Positions 16,345 through 23,846 of a stretch of DNA of 64,000 bases are shown here, in pieces. Below the pieces are notes generated by a model. That model saw only the letters and a program-made list of their open reading frames with translations. It searched no databases and was not told the DNA's origin. Both the position numbers and the translations under genes were made by a program. Numbering within the stretch: the first letter of the stretch is position 1; each line of letters opens with the position of its first letter. Source of the DNA: Streptomyces sp. NBC_00448 (lineage in GTDB: Bacteria > Actinomycetota > Actinomycetes > Streptomycetales > Streptomycetaceae); the NCBI RefSeq assembly GCF_036014115.1, contig NZ_CP107913.1:2855001-2919000 (forward strand), written 5' to 3'.

Positions 16345-17709
16345 GTGTCCGCGAACACCGCCGCCGGCAGCACCGGTCCGGCCGGACCCCGCAGCCGTTC
16401 CCTGCCCAAGGTCCCGTTCTGGGCCCAGATAGTCACCGGCCTCGTCCTCGGGGCCCTGCTCGGCTGGCTCGCCCGCGGCCAGGACATCAGCTGGCTCACC
16501 ACCACGCTCGACAAGATCGGCAGCCTCTTCATCCAGCTGCTGAAGCTCGCGGTGGGACCGCTGGTCTTCTTCGCGATCCTGGTGTCGATCACCAACCTGC
16601 GCAAGGTCAACAACGCGGCCCGGCTGGCCGCCAGGACGCTGCTCTGGTTCATGATCATGTCGCTGATCGCGGTCGCCATCGGCATCGCGATCGGCCTGAT
16701 CACCAACCCCGGCTCCGGCACCGGCCTCACCGCCAAGGACGGCAAGCTGCCGCAGCACTCGGGCTCCTGGATCGACTTCCTCACCGGCATCATCCCGACC
16801 GACGTCATCACGCCCTTCACCGAGCTGAACGTCCTGCAGATCGTGTTCATGGCGGTGATCGCCGGCATCGCGGTGCTGAAGGTCGGCGAGCGGGCCAAGC
16901 CCGTCCTGACCCTGAGCGAGGTCGTCCTCGAACTGCTGCAGACCGCCCTGTGGTGGGTCATCCGGCTCGCGCCCCTGGGCACCGTCGGCCTGATCGGCTA
17001 CGCCATCGCCTCCTACGGCTGGGACCTGATCGGCAAGTACGCGACATTCACCGCCGACGTCTACGTGGGCTGCGCGCTGGTCCTGTTCGGCGTCTACCCG
17101 CTGCTGCTCGCGACGGTCGCCAAGGTCAACCCGCTGCAGTTCTTCAAGGGCGCCTGGCCCGCGATCCAGCTGGCGTTCGTGTCCCGCTCCTCGGTGGGCA
17201 CCCTGCCGGTGACGCAGAAGTCGGCGGAGCGGCTCGGCGTGCCGAAGACGTACACCTCCTTCGCGGTGCCGTTCGGCTCGACCACCAAGATGGACGGCTG
17301 CGCGTCGATCTACCCGGCGATCGCGTCGATCTTCGTGGCGCAGATCTTCGACGTGCACCTCGGCGTGCAGGACTACGTGCTGATCGCGTTCGTCTCGGTG
17401 GTCGGCTCCGCGGCGACGGCCGGCCTCACCGGCGCGACCATCATGCTGACGCTGACCCTCTCCACGCTCGGCCTGCCGCTGGAGGGCGTGGGCCTGCTGC
17501 TGGCGATCGACCCGATCCTGGACATGATGCGCACCGCCACGAACGTGGCGGGCCAGATCGTGGCGCCGATCATCGTGGCCGCGCAGGAGGGCATCCTCGA
17601 CCGCGAGGCGTTCGACTCGGCGACCGCGTCCCCGGTCGACGACATCCGGCACGACCAGGATCAGGACCAGGACCAGCCCCTGGACCGCGAACTGACCGCG
17701 GCCGTCTAA
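16345..17709 (+). CDS. dicarboxylate/amino acid:cation symporter (DAACS/GltP family)
   Basis: 454 aa from a GTG at 16345 with AGGAG seven bases upstream. Typical SLC1-like elevator transporter: several hydrophobic helices, the serine-rich loop SSVGTLPVT (281-289), the TM7 motif as TTKMDGC (313-319), and a TM8 region with Asp389, Asp393, Arg396, Thr397 and Asn400 spaced as in GltPh (390, 394, 397, 398, 401). Asp393 and Arg396 are the positions that hold the amino group and side-chain carboxylate of aspartate/glutamate, so an acidic amino acid is likely. Unusual: Lys315 replaces the Asn of NMDGT and Gln404 replaces a sodium-site Asp, so coupling may be to protons. The C-terminus is an acidic DQDQDQDQ tail. 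The gene ends at a bidirectional terminator. Confidence 0.9.
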   Translation: MSANTAAGSTGPAGPRSRSLPKVPFWAQIVTGLVLGALLGWLARGQDISWLTTTLDKIGSLFIQLLKLAVGPLVFFAILVSITNLRKVNNAARLAARTLLWFMIMSLIAVAIGIAIGLITNPGSGTGLTAKDGKLPQHSGSWIDFLTGIIPTDVITPFTELNVLQIVFMAVIAGIAVLKVGERAKPVLTLSEVVLELLQTALWWVIRLAPLGTVGLIGYAIASYGWDLIGKYATFTADVYVGCALVLFGVYPLLLATVAKVNPLQFFKGAWPAIQLAFVSRSSVGTLPVTQKSAERLGVPKTYTSFAVPFGSTTKMDGCASIYPAIASIFVAQIFDVHLGVQDYVLIAFVSVVGSAATAGLTGATIMLTLTLSTLGLPLEGVGLLLAIDPILDMMRTATNVAGQIVAPIIVAAQEGILDREAFDSATASPVDDIRHDQDQDQDQPLDRELTAAV

Positions 17710-17742
17710 CAGCCGCCCGGCGGATCTCCGTGGAACACGGCG

Positions 17743-17780
17743 ACGGGCCCGCTCTCCCTCGATCGGGAGAGCGGGCCCGT
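17743..17780. terminator. bidirectional rho-independent-type terminator
   Basis: A perfect 16-bp stem, ACGGGCCCGCTCTCCC with its complement, and a six-base loop. It lies between the convergent symporter and ABC exporter genes, 34 bases after one stop and 25 before the other, and can end both transcripts. Confidence 0.9.
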
Positions 17781-17804
17781 CGGCGTTGCGGCGCCGCTGG
17801 GGCG

Positions 17805-18614
17805 CTACTTGCCGGTCTTGGCCTCGTAGGCGGTCAGCACGTCCTCGGTCGGACCGTCCATCAGCATCACCCCGTGCTCCAACCAGATCACCCGCTCACA
17901 GGTGTCCCGGATCGACGCATTGCTGTGACTGACCAGGAAGACCGTGCCCGCCTCCTTCCGCAACTCCCGAATACGCGACTCCGACCGCTTCTGGAACGCC
18001 CGGTCACCCGTCGCCAGCGCCTCGTCGATCATCAACACGTCGTGATCCTTCGCCGCCGCGATCGAGAACCGCAACCGCGCCGCCATACCCGACGAATACG
18101 TCCGCATCGGCAACGAGATGAAATCACCCTTCTCGTTGATCCCCGAGAAGTCCACGATCCCCTTGTACCGCGACCGCACCTCATCCCGCGACATCCCCAT
18201 CGCCAACCCGCCCAGGATCACATTCGTCCCCCCGGTCAGATCGTTCATCAACGCCGCGTTCACCCCCAGCAACGACGGCTGCCCATCCGTGTAGATCCGC
18301 CCCGACTCCGGCGGCAACAACCCCGCGATCGCCCGCAACAACGTCGACTTGCCCGAACCGTTCGACCCGATGATCCCGATCGCCTCACCGCGATACGCCG
18401 TGAAACTCACGTTCTTCACCGCATGCACCCGCCGCACATTCGACGACCGCCGCTTCTTCGACAGCATCCGCCCCAACGCCGCCGAAGCACTCCCCTTACC
18501 CGTCCCCGCCCCGTACACCGTGTAGACGATGTTCACGTCCTCCACGATCACCGTCGGCACCATCGGACGACTCACCTGCACCGGCGGCAGCGCCGGCTGC
18601 TCAGCCACGGCCAT
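17805..18614 (-). CDS. ABC exporter ATPase, TagH/Wzt type
   Basis: 269 aa from the ATG at 18614. It has the marks of ATPases that drive export of teichoic acid or polysaccharide: a family-typical N-terminal insertion before the P-loop (VHAVKNVSFTAYRGEAIGI), Walker A GSNGSGKST, the signature SSGMAARLRF in place of LSGGQ, Walker B VLMIDEALATGD, and the switch His in FLVSHS. There is no C-terminal carbohydrate-binding domain of the Wzt kind, so substrate choice would rest with the permease. Its start overlaps the permease gene by 14 bases, indicating one operon under the TetR-flanked promoter. The coding strand favours G-ending codons over the C-ending ones common elsewhere in the window. Confidence 0.88.
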   Translation of the reverse strand: MAVAEQPALPPVQVSRPMVPTVIVEDVNIVYTVYGAGTGKGSASAALGRMLSKKRRSSNVRRVHAVKNVSFTAYRGEAIGIIGSNGSGKSTLLRAIAGLLPPESGRIYTDGQPSLLGVNAALMNDLTGGTNVILGGLAMGMSRDEVRSRYKGIVDFSGINEKGDFISLPMRTYSSGMAARLRFSIAAAKDHDVLMIDEALATGDRAFQKRSESRIRELRKEAGTVFLVSHSNASIRDTCERVIWLEHGVMLMDGPTEDVLTAYEAKTGK

Positions 18615-19506
18615 AGGACTCTTCCGCCTTCCAGAAGTAGATGTACCCGCCCACCCCGACGACCAGCGACCACACCACCGCCATCGCCCACACATGCCGC
18701 GGCATCTGCGCCGCCGTCACACTGTCGATCAACGCGAACCGCATCAGATCGATATAGATCGCCGCCGGATTCACATCCAGCAGAATCCGCAGAATATGCG
18801 GCGCCGTCGTCGTCAGCTTCGTGATGGAGTACATCACCCCCGACATGTACATCCACGTCCGCAACATGAACGGCATCAACTGCGACAAGTCCGTCATCTT
18901 GCTGCCCAACCGCGCCACGATCAACGCCAACCCGGTATTGAACACCCACTGGCACAACAACGCCGGGAACATCAGCAACCATGACATGTCCGGCACCTCG
19001 CCGGTCATCAACACGATCGCCAGCAACACGAACATCGACATCATCAACTGCTGCAACTGCATCAACGTGAACGCGATCGGCATCGACGCCCGCGGAAAAT
19101 GCAACGCCCGGATCAGCCCCAGATTCCCCGAGATCGACTTCACCCCGCTCAGCACCGACGACTGCGTGAACGTGAAGATGAAGACACCCGTCACCAGGAA
19201 CGCGATGAAGTTGTCGATACCCCGATGCGTACCGATCAGGATGCCGAAGATCAGGTAGTACACCGCCGCATTCAGCAACGGCGTCATCACCTGCCACAGC
19301 TGACCCAACCGCGCCTGCGTGTACTGCGCCGCCGTCCGCGCCTTCGCGAACTCGTTGATGAAATGTCGACGACCCCACAACTGACGGGTGTAAGCCACCA
19401 GACCGGGCCGAGCACCACTGACCGACAAGCCGTACATCGCGGCGAGTTCGGAGGGGCTCATGGCGTGGGCCGGTGGTTCGTGCACGGGGGCGAGGCGCTG
19501 TGTCAT
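18601..19506 (-). CDS. ABC-2 type polysaccharide/teichoic acid export permease, TagG/Wzm type
   Basis: 301 aa from the ATG at 19506. After a cytoplasmic N-terminus (YTRQLWGRRHFINEFAKART) there are six hydrophobic helices, with LGQLWQVMTPLLNAAVYYL at the first and the conserved internal segment GNLGLIRALHFPRASMPI. This is the ABC-2 family permease that moves lipid-linked polymers across the membrane together with the ATPase encoded just downstream. The start is not certain: no clear ribosome site precedes it, and the frame is open to 19644, but the added N-terminus would overlap the operator region. No glycosyltransferase genes adjoin, so the exported polymer cannot be named. Confidence 0.87.
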   Translation of the reverse strand: MTQRLAPVHEPPAHAMSPSELAAMYGLSVSGARPGLVAYTRQLWGRRHFINEFAKARTAAQYTQARLGQLWQVMTPLLNAAVYYLIFGILIGTHRGIDNFIAFLVTGVFIFTFTQSSVLSGVKSISGNLGLIRALHFPRASMPIAFTLMQLQQLMMSMFVLLAIVLMTGEVPDMSWLLMFPALLCQWVFNTGLALIVARLGSKMTDLSQLMPFMLRTWMYMSGVMYSITKLTTTAPHILRILLDVNPAAIYIDLMRFALIDSVTAAQMPRHVWAMAVVWSLVVGVGGYIYFWKAEESYGRG

Positions 19507-19616
19507 GGAGGGCGCTTTCAACCGGAGGAGCGAATCGCCGGACCCCCGCCGACGTGTCGCGGGTGGTGTGGCGCACGCGGGACGGAACGAAGGGAAACCG
19601 AACGAAACGAGACACA

Positions 19617-19636
19617 ACGGAACGGCACCGTTCCGT
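19617..19636. promoter_or_regulatory. TetR-type operator 1
   Basis: ACGGAACGGCACCGTTCCGT, a 20-bp palindrome with all but the central pair matching. It lies just downstream of the likely start of the ABC operon transcript (minus-strand promoter TTGCGT at 19676-19671, 18-base spacer, TAGAGT at 19652-19647), so binding would block initiation or early elongation. A further half site ACGGAACG is at 19582-19589. Confidence 0.75.
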
Positions 19637-19665
19637 CGCACCACAGACTCTAGGCGACCGTCACA

Positions 19666-19685
19666 ACGGAACGCAACCGTTCCGT
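19666..19685. promoter_or_regulatory. TetR-type operator 2
   Basis: ACGGAACGCAACCGTTCCGT, the same palindrome as operator 1 with a different centre. It covers the -35 region of the ABC promoter and the region just upstream of the TetR gene's -10 (TATGCT, 19694-19699). That -10 is so close to the ATG at 19706 that the TetR mRNA is probably leaderless. One protein bound here would repress both directions. Confidence 0.75.
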
Positions 19686-19705
19686 CGTGACGCTATGCTC
19701 GGGGC

Positions 19706-20314
19706 ATGGAACCCAATCCCCGTCGTCAACCAGCCGGCGCCGCCGTGCTCCGCGAGGGGGTGACGGACGCCATCCGCGCCGCTGTCTTCGACGAGCTGGC
19801 CGCCGTGGGCTACGGGCGGATGTCGATCGAGCGGATCGCCCGCCGGGCCGGGGTCGGCAAGGCCGCGATCTACCGGCGCTGGCCCTCGAAGCTGCCGATC
19901 GTCCTCGACGTGGTGTCCGCCCTCGCGGTGCACGGCATGCCCGCACCCGACACCGGGACGCTGCGGGGCGACGTACGGGAGCTGCTGGAGGTCACCGCGC
20001 GGCTGCTGGAGCACCCGCTCGCCGCCCAGATCGTCCCCGACCTGCTCGCGGAGGCCGCCCGCAACCCCGACATCGCGCACGCCGCGCACGCCGCCATGCG
20101 CGACACCCAGCGCGCGGTCGCGGCCGCCGTCGTCGGCAACGCGATCAAGCGCGGCGAACTCGCCCCCGACACGGACCTGGACCTCGCACTCGACCTCGTC
20201 ATCGGCCCGGTGTACTGGCGGCTGGTGATGGTCCGCACCGACCGACCGACCGGCTACCTCGACGTACTCGCGGCCGCCACCGCGGCGGGCCTGTCCGCCA
20301 CCCGCCTCCCCTGA
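19706..20314 (+). CDS. TetR-family transcriptional regulator
   Basis: 202 aa from the ATG at 19706. The N-terminal TetR DNA-binding domain is clear (about 15-65): AAVFDELAAVGYGRMSIERI, then the helix-turn-helix RIARRAGVGKAAIYRRWPSK. The remaining helical domain (LRGDVRELLEVTARLL, PDLLAEAARNPDIA, then IGPVYWRLVM) is of the TetR C-terminal type that holds the ligand pocket and dimer interface. The gene diverges from the ABC exporter operon. Two identical-arm palindromes lie between them and overlap both promoters, so it most probably represses itself and the exporter until a ligand, perhaps the exported molecule or a precursor, releases it. The ligand cannot be predicted. Confidence 0.92.
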   Translation: MEPNPRRQPAGAAVLREGVTDAIRAAVFDELAAVGYGRMSIERIARRAGVGKAAIYRRWPSKLPIVLDVVSALAVHGMPAPDTGTLRGDVRELLEVTARLLEHPLAAQIVPDLLAEAARNPDIAHAAHAAMRDTQRAVAAAVVGNAIKRGELAPDTDLDLALDLVIGPVYWRLVMVRTDRPTGYLDVLAAATAAGLSATRLP

Positions 20315-20606
20315 CGGGGGCGGGGTCAGGCGGGACGGGCCGGCGGGCCGGCTCTGGCGGGCGGCGGGTCGGTGGACGGCGAGCCGCAGGTCGGTCCCCG
20401 CGGCGCTGTTCCCCTCGGCGGTCGACGCCGCGACCGAACCGGAGAAGGTCCGCGCCCGGTCGCTCCTCCTCGCCGGCGGCGACCAGCGGCCGCTGTCCGC
20501 CGCCGAGACCGAGGAGTTCACCGCAACGCCACGGCTCGCCCCGGACCCTCGACACGCCACCGGGCACCGGCCCCCCGCGGTCGCGCTCGCTCGTAGGCTG
20601 GCGGAC

Positions 20607-21203
20607 GTGCGGGGACTGGGTACGAGCAGCGCGGACGAGATGATCGCCTGCTTCCTGAGCGGGGAGTTGCCCAGCCGGAGGTTCGGCCCGGACCTGCGGT
20701 CCCGCCTCGCGGCGGCCGGGCAGAGCGAGAGGCTGCTCACGCATCCGGACCTCTCCGACGCCTGGGCGAACCTCGCGCGTCGCGATCTGCTCGCCGCGAC
20801 ACGCGGGTACGGCGAGAACCGCGGGCTGTTCGAGAACTTCCCCGCCGGCGTCACATGGACCAGAGCGGTCCTGTCCCCCGCCGAGGCAGCCGCCGTGCGC
20901 TACCTCGACTACTCCTACTGGGTCGAGCTGTCGGGCGGCAGCCGCCGGCCGGCCGACGCCGCCGCCCGCGTCACGGCAGGGCTGCGGGCGTTCGACGTGT
21001 CCAACGAGCCGTTCCTCGACGCGGCCCGCGCGCTCACGGAAGGCGCGTCGTTCCCTCCACTCGTCCTGGTCGGCGTGCGGCAGGACGACCTGGTCTGCCT
21101 GGAGGGCCACCTGCGCCTGACCGCCCACGCCCTCGCCGGCTTCCCGGCCGATGTCGAGTGCCTGATCGGCACCGCGCCGGACATGGGCCGCTGGGCGCGG
21201 TAG
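20607..21203 (+). CDS. hypothetical protein with a ParB-like EGHLRLTA motif
   Basis: 198 aa from a GTG at 20607; no clear family. Features: ADEMIACFLSGELPSRRFGP near the start, a helical centre (RDLLAATRGYGENRGLFENF, RYLDYSYWVELSGG), and near the C-terminus PLVLVGVRQDDLVCLEGHLR followed by LTAHAL, which resembles the nucleotide-binding GHxRxxA segment of ParB-like domains. No signal peptide or membrane segment. The same frame stays open upstream to at least 20340 with coding-like composition (for example EPEKVRARSLLLAGGDQRPL) but has no start codon. The gene may therefore be the 3' part of a longer decayed gene, or start where I cannot see. It does not obviously belong with the TetR gene before it. 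Confidence 0.55.
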   Translation: MRGLGTSSADEMIACFLSGELPSRRFGPDLRSRLAAAGQSERLLTHPDLSDAWANLARRDLLAATRGYGENRGLFENFPAGVTWTRAVLSPAEAAAVRYLDYSYWVELSGGSRRPADAAARVTAGLRAFDVSNEPFLDAARALTEGASFPPLVLVGVRQDDLVCLEGHLRLTAHALAGFPADVECLIGTAPDMGRWAR

Positions 21204-21282
21204 TCCGCGCCGCCGGAGGCGCCGGGCCCAGCGCACCGCCCCCGCCGAAGGCGCTGGGGGGAAGGGGCCTCGCGGCGACGCC

Positions 21283-22224
21283 CTACCGGAGGGCGGTCGC
21301 CTCGCGCAGCTCGTCCGCGGTCGGCGGCTGCGCGCCGGGGCGGGTCGTGGCGAGCGCGCCGGCCACCACGCATGCGCGCAGCACGCGTTCCAGCCCGCGC
21401 GGCCCGGACGGCAGCCGTGCCCCGGTCGAACCGTCGGGGTGCGGGCCGAACAGGCCGGCCAGCAGGGCGGATTGGAAGGCGTCGCCGGCGCCGATGGTGT
21501 CGGCGACCGTCACCTCCGGCGCGGGGACGGAGACCTCGGCCGTGGGGGTGAACCCGGTGGCGCCCGCCGCGCCGCGGGTCAGCACCACCAGGCGCGGCCC
21601 GTGGCCGAGCAGCGCGCGGGCGGAGACCGCCGGGTCCTGGTCCGGCCACAGCCAGCCGAGGTCCTCGTCGCTGGCCTTGACCACGTCGGCGACCGCGGCG
21701 AGCCGCTCCACCGCCGTGCGGTAGGCGACGCGGTCCGGCTGCACGGCGGGACGGACGTTGAGGTCCACCGCGACCGCGCGTCCCGGCCGGCCGTGCACGT
21801 CCCGGCAGGCGGCCAGCACCTGTTCCGCGCCGGGCTCGACCACGACGGCCAGCGAGCCGGTGTGCAGCAGCGCGGTGTCCTCCCCCACCGGGATGCTCTC
21901 CGGCGCCCAGGAGGCGAGGAAGTCGTACGTCGCCGACCCGCTCGCCGCGTCCACGTACGCCAGCGCGACCGTGGTGCGGCCGTCGGCGGTCGGCGCGCGG
22001 CGCACGTCCAGGCCGGTGCCGGTCAAATACTGCGCCACGAGCGCGCCGGGCGGGTCGTCGCCCCAGCAGGTGATCAGCGTGACCGGGCGGCCGAGCCGGT
22101 GCAGGCCGATGGCCACGTTGGCGGGGCTGCCGCCGGGCGCCGGGCGGACGGTGTCCGCCCCGGTCCGCCACACCAGGTCGACGAGGCTCTCGCCCACCAC
22201 GATGATCCGGCTCTCGGATGTCAT
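21283..22224 (-). CDS. PfkB-family carbohydrate kinase (fructokinase/ribokinase-like)
   Basis: 313 aa from the ATG at 22224 with AGGAGG upstream. Clear PfkB fold: VVGESLVDLV at the N-terminus, the first family signature PGGSPANVAIGLHRLG (about 30-45), a central VAVDLNVRP, and the second signature DTIGAGDAF near residue 245, whose Asp is the catalytic base that activates the sugar hydroxyl for attack on ATP. Fructose or a related ketose is likely. The ATG overlaps the TGA of a degraded upstream reading frame that resembles the tail of a GH32 fructosidase, which favours fructokinase. Soluble, cytoplasmic. Confidence 0.9.
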   Translation of the reverse strand: MTSESRIIVVGESLVDLVWRTGADTVRPAPGGSPANVAIGLHRLGRPVTLITCWGDDPPGALVAQYLTGTGLDVRRAPTADGRTTVALAYVDAASGSATYDFLASWAPESIPVGEDTALLHTGSLAVVVEPGAEQVLAACRDVHGRPGRAVAVDLNVRPAVQPDRVAYRTAVERLAAVADVVKASDEDLGWLWPDQDPAVSARALLGHGPRLVVLTRGAAGATGFTPTAEVSVPAPEVTVADTIGAGDAFQSALLAGLFGPHPDGSTGARLPSGPRGLERVLRACVVAGALATTRPGAQPPTADELREATALR

Positions 22225-22410
22225 GTTGCCCTCCTAGTTCCCGCGGCGGCGCCGGTCTCCGTGATCCGCAGCGCGTCCAACTGCCGTACCCGGATGTCGA
22301 AGGCGGCGCCGCCTCTCCCGCCGTACGCGCCTGGAGGTGCCACAGCCCCTCGCCCACAGGATAGAAGCGCAAGGTGAGCGCCTCCCCGGTGGCCGGCAGG
22401 AACACCTCGC
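22221..22410 (-). pseudogene. remnant of a glycoside hydrolase family 32-like gene (C-terminal end)
   Basis: Just before the kinase, the minus strand reads EVFLPATGEALTLRFYPVGE then GLWHLQARTAG. After a one- or two-base frame change near 22310 it continues FDIRVRQLDALRI and ends at a TGA overlapping the kinase ATG. The order 'EVF...hydrophobic strand...sugar-exposed aromatic...final strand' recalls the C-terminal beta-sandwich of GH32 fructosidases. The catalytic part is absent; 22411-22565 shows no further similarity. This is my reading of a short, damaged segment and is uncertain. Confidence 0.4.
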
Positions 22411-22565
22411 AGGGAATTCGGGGGCACCGAGTGCCGCCGGACATGGCGGGAGCCGGAGCCGGGGTCGTCGCCCGGCACCGGCCCGAATGCACCCGTGCCC
22501 TTGCCCGCCGGGGGCTTCCCGGCGAACTCCTCTGTCGTCGCGGCCCGTTGGGGCGGCGACGGGGT

Positions 22566-23246
22566 CTAACGCTGCGCCAGATCCTTGTCCGAGATCGGCC
22601 GGACCGCCCGGCAGGGCGAGCCGAAGGCGACCACCATCGGCGGGACGTCATGGGTCACGACGCTGCCGGCGCCGACCACGGAGCCGTGGCCGATCGTCAC
22701 GCCGGGCAGCACCACGACGTTGCTGCCGATCCACACCTTGTCCTCGATCGTCACCGGCTTGGAGAACCGGTTGTAGTCGTGCCGCAGGTCGGGGTGGATC
22801 GGGTGGCCGGTGGTGGTGACGGTGACGTTCGGGGCGATCATGACGCCGTTGCCGATGCGGATCTCGACGTCGTCGATGAGGGAGAGGTTGAAGTTGCCGT
22901 AGAAGTCGTCCCCGATGTGGACGTTGCTGCCGTACGCCGCCTGGAAGGTGGGGGCGATGAAGCTCCGCTCGCCGACCGATCCCAGAATCCGGCCGAGCAG
23001 GTCGGCCCGCCGCTCCGGCTCGGAGGGCGCGGTCAGGTTGTACTCGTACAACAACTCCGTACGGCGCTGCCCTGCCATGAACATCGCGTCACTCTCGGTG
23101 TAGAGCAGGCCTTGCGCGATGCGCTTCCTGGCGTCGGTGTGTGCGTCCCCGCGGTCGGCACCGCGGTCGGTCCCGTGGTCGGCCCCGCGGCCGGTCCCGT
23201 GGTCGGCCACCCGCTGTATCCCGCACTCGTCCACGCGCTCCTCCAT
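22566..23246 (-). CDS. maltose/galactoside O-acetyltransferase-like hexapeptide transferase
   Basis: 226 aa from the ATG at 23246 with GGAG about nine bases upstream. The first 40 residues are unusual: repeated GADHGTDRGADRG-like units from an 18-base tandem repeat, before the family start RIAQGLLYTESDAMFMAGQR. The rest is a left-handed beta-helix acetyltransferase of the LacA/Maa group: FYGNFNLSLIDDVEIRIGNG, the catalytic His in TTTGHPIHP, and hexapeptide coils in VWIGSNVVVLPGVTIGHGSV followed by VGAGSVVTHDVP. It transfers acetyl from acetyl-CoA to a sugar hydroxyl; acceptor unknown. Cytoplasmic and probably trimeric. Confidence 0.9.
   Translation of the reverse strand: MEERVDECGIQRVADHGTGRGADHGTDRGADRGDAHTDARKRIAQGLLYTESDAMFMAGQRRTELLYEYNLTAPSEPERRADLLGRILGSVGERSFIAPTFQAAYGSNVHIGDDFYGNFNLSLIDDVEIRIGNGVMIAPNVTVTTTGHPIHPDLRHDYNRFSKPVTIEDKVWIGSNVVVLPGVTIGHGSVVGAGSVVTHDVPPMVVAFGSPCRAVRPISDKDLAQR
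23152..23213. repeat. in-gene tandem repeat encoding GADHGT/DRGADRG
   Basis: Three to four diverged copies of an 18-base unit (close to GTCGGCACCGCGGTCGGT) within the 5' end of the acetyltransferase gene, encoding a charged, probably disordered N-terminal extension. Confidence 0.7.
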
Positions 23247-23307
23247 CTGCTGCTCCTCCTCGACTCCCGGGTGTACACCGATCCTCGCGCACCGGGGCGC
23301 CGCGGGC

Positions 23308-23709
23308 TCACTCTTCGGGCCGGTCGACACGGATGAGGGTCTGCTGCCCGTTCGCGACGAGCCTGCGGCCGCCGTCCTGGACGCCGAACACCTCCAACCG
23401 GCACACGGTGAGGGTGCGGCCGGACTTCAGGACCGTGCCCACCGCTTCGAGGTGGTCGCCGACGGCGGGCGCGAGGAGGTTGATCTTGTACTCGACCGTC
23501 AGCACGTCGGAGCTCGTCGGGAACAGCGTCAAGGCCGCGTAGCCCCCGGCGCTGGTCGCGCCGGCGTGGAAGTAGCCGTGCTGCTGGGTGAGTTCGGGGC
23601 GGCTCGGCAGCACGATGTGCACCCGGCCGGGGGCGATCCGGGTCATCCGCGCACCGAGGTGGTTCATCAACCCCTGGCGTTCGAAGCTCTCCCGGACCCG
23701 CGCCCGCAC
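23308..23709 (-). CDS. PaaI-type hotdog-fold thioesterase
   Basis: 133 aa from a GTG at 23709; a purine-rich AAGGGGGG stretch lies about 11 bases before it. Single hotdog domain: QHGYFHAGATSAGGYAALTL holds the PaaI-type active-site segment (H-G-Y-F-H-A-G), followed by the strands VLTVEYKINLLAPAVGD and GRTLTVCRLEVF. Such proteins hydrolyse acyl-CoA or acyl-carrier thioesters, often to clear stalled intermediates. The usual HGG core is replaced by HAG, still compatible with activity. The frame continues upstream with Arg/Pro-rich sequence that is unlikely to be translated. Substrate unknown; it follows the membrane-protein gene on the same strand after 137 bases. Confidence 0.82.
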   Translation of the reverse strand: MRARVRESFERQGLMNHLGARMTRIAPGRVHIVLPSRPELTQQHGYFHAGATSAGGYAALTLFPTSSDVLTVEYKINLLAPAVGDHLEAVGTVLKSGRTLTVCRLEVFGVQDGGRRLVANGQQTLIRVDRPEE

Positions 23710-23846
23710 CTCGGCGCTCGCCCCCCTTCTTCCGCCCGCACCCGGTCGTCCACGCCCCTCCTCCGCCGCCGCCGATGCGGCCACCCTCCCACGCCCTGCT
23801 CGGGCCGGAGCCCCGCGAAACCGCCCGCGCCGGCCGGCCGTCGGGC

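Noticed and set aside
22411..22565. Possible gene between the GH32 remnant and the acetyltransferase
   Set aside because: Too short, and no frame shows family likeness or a ribosome site.
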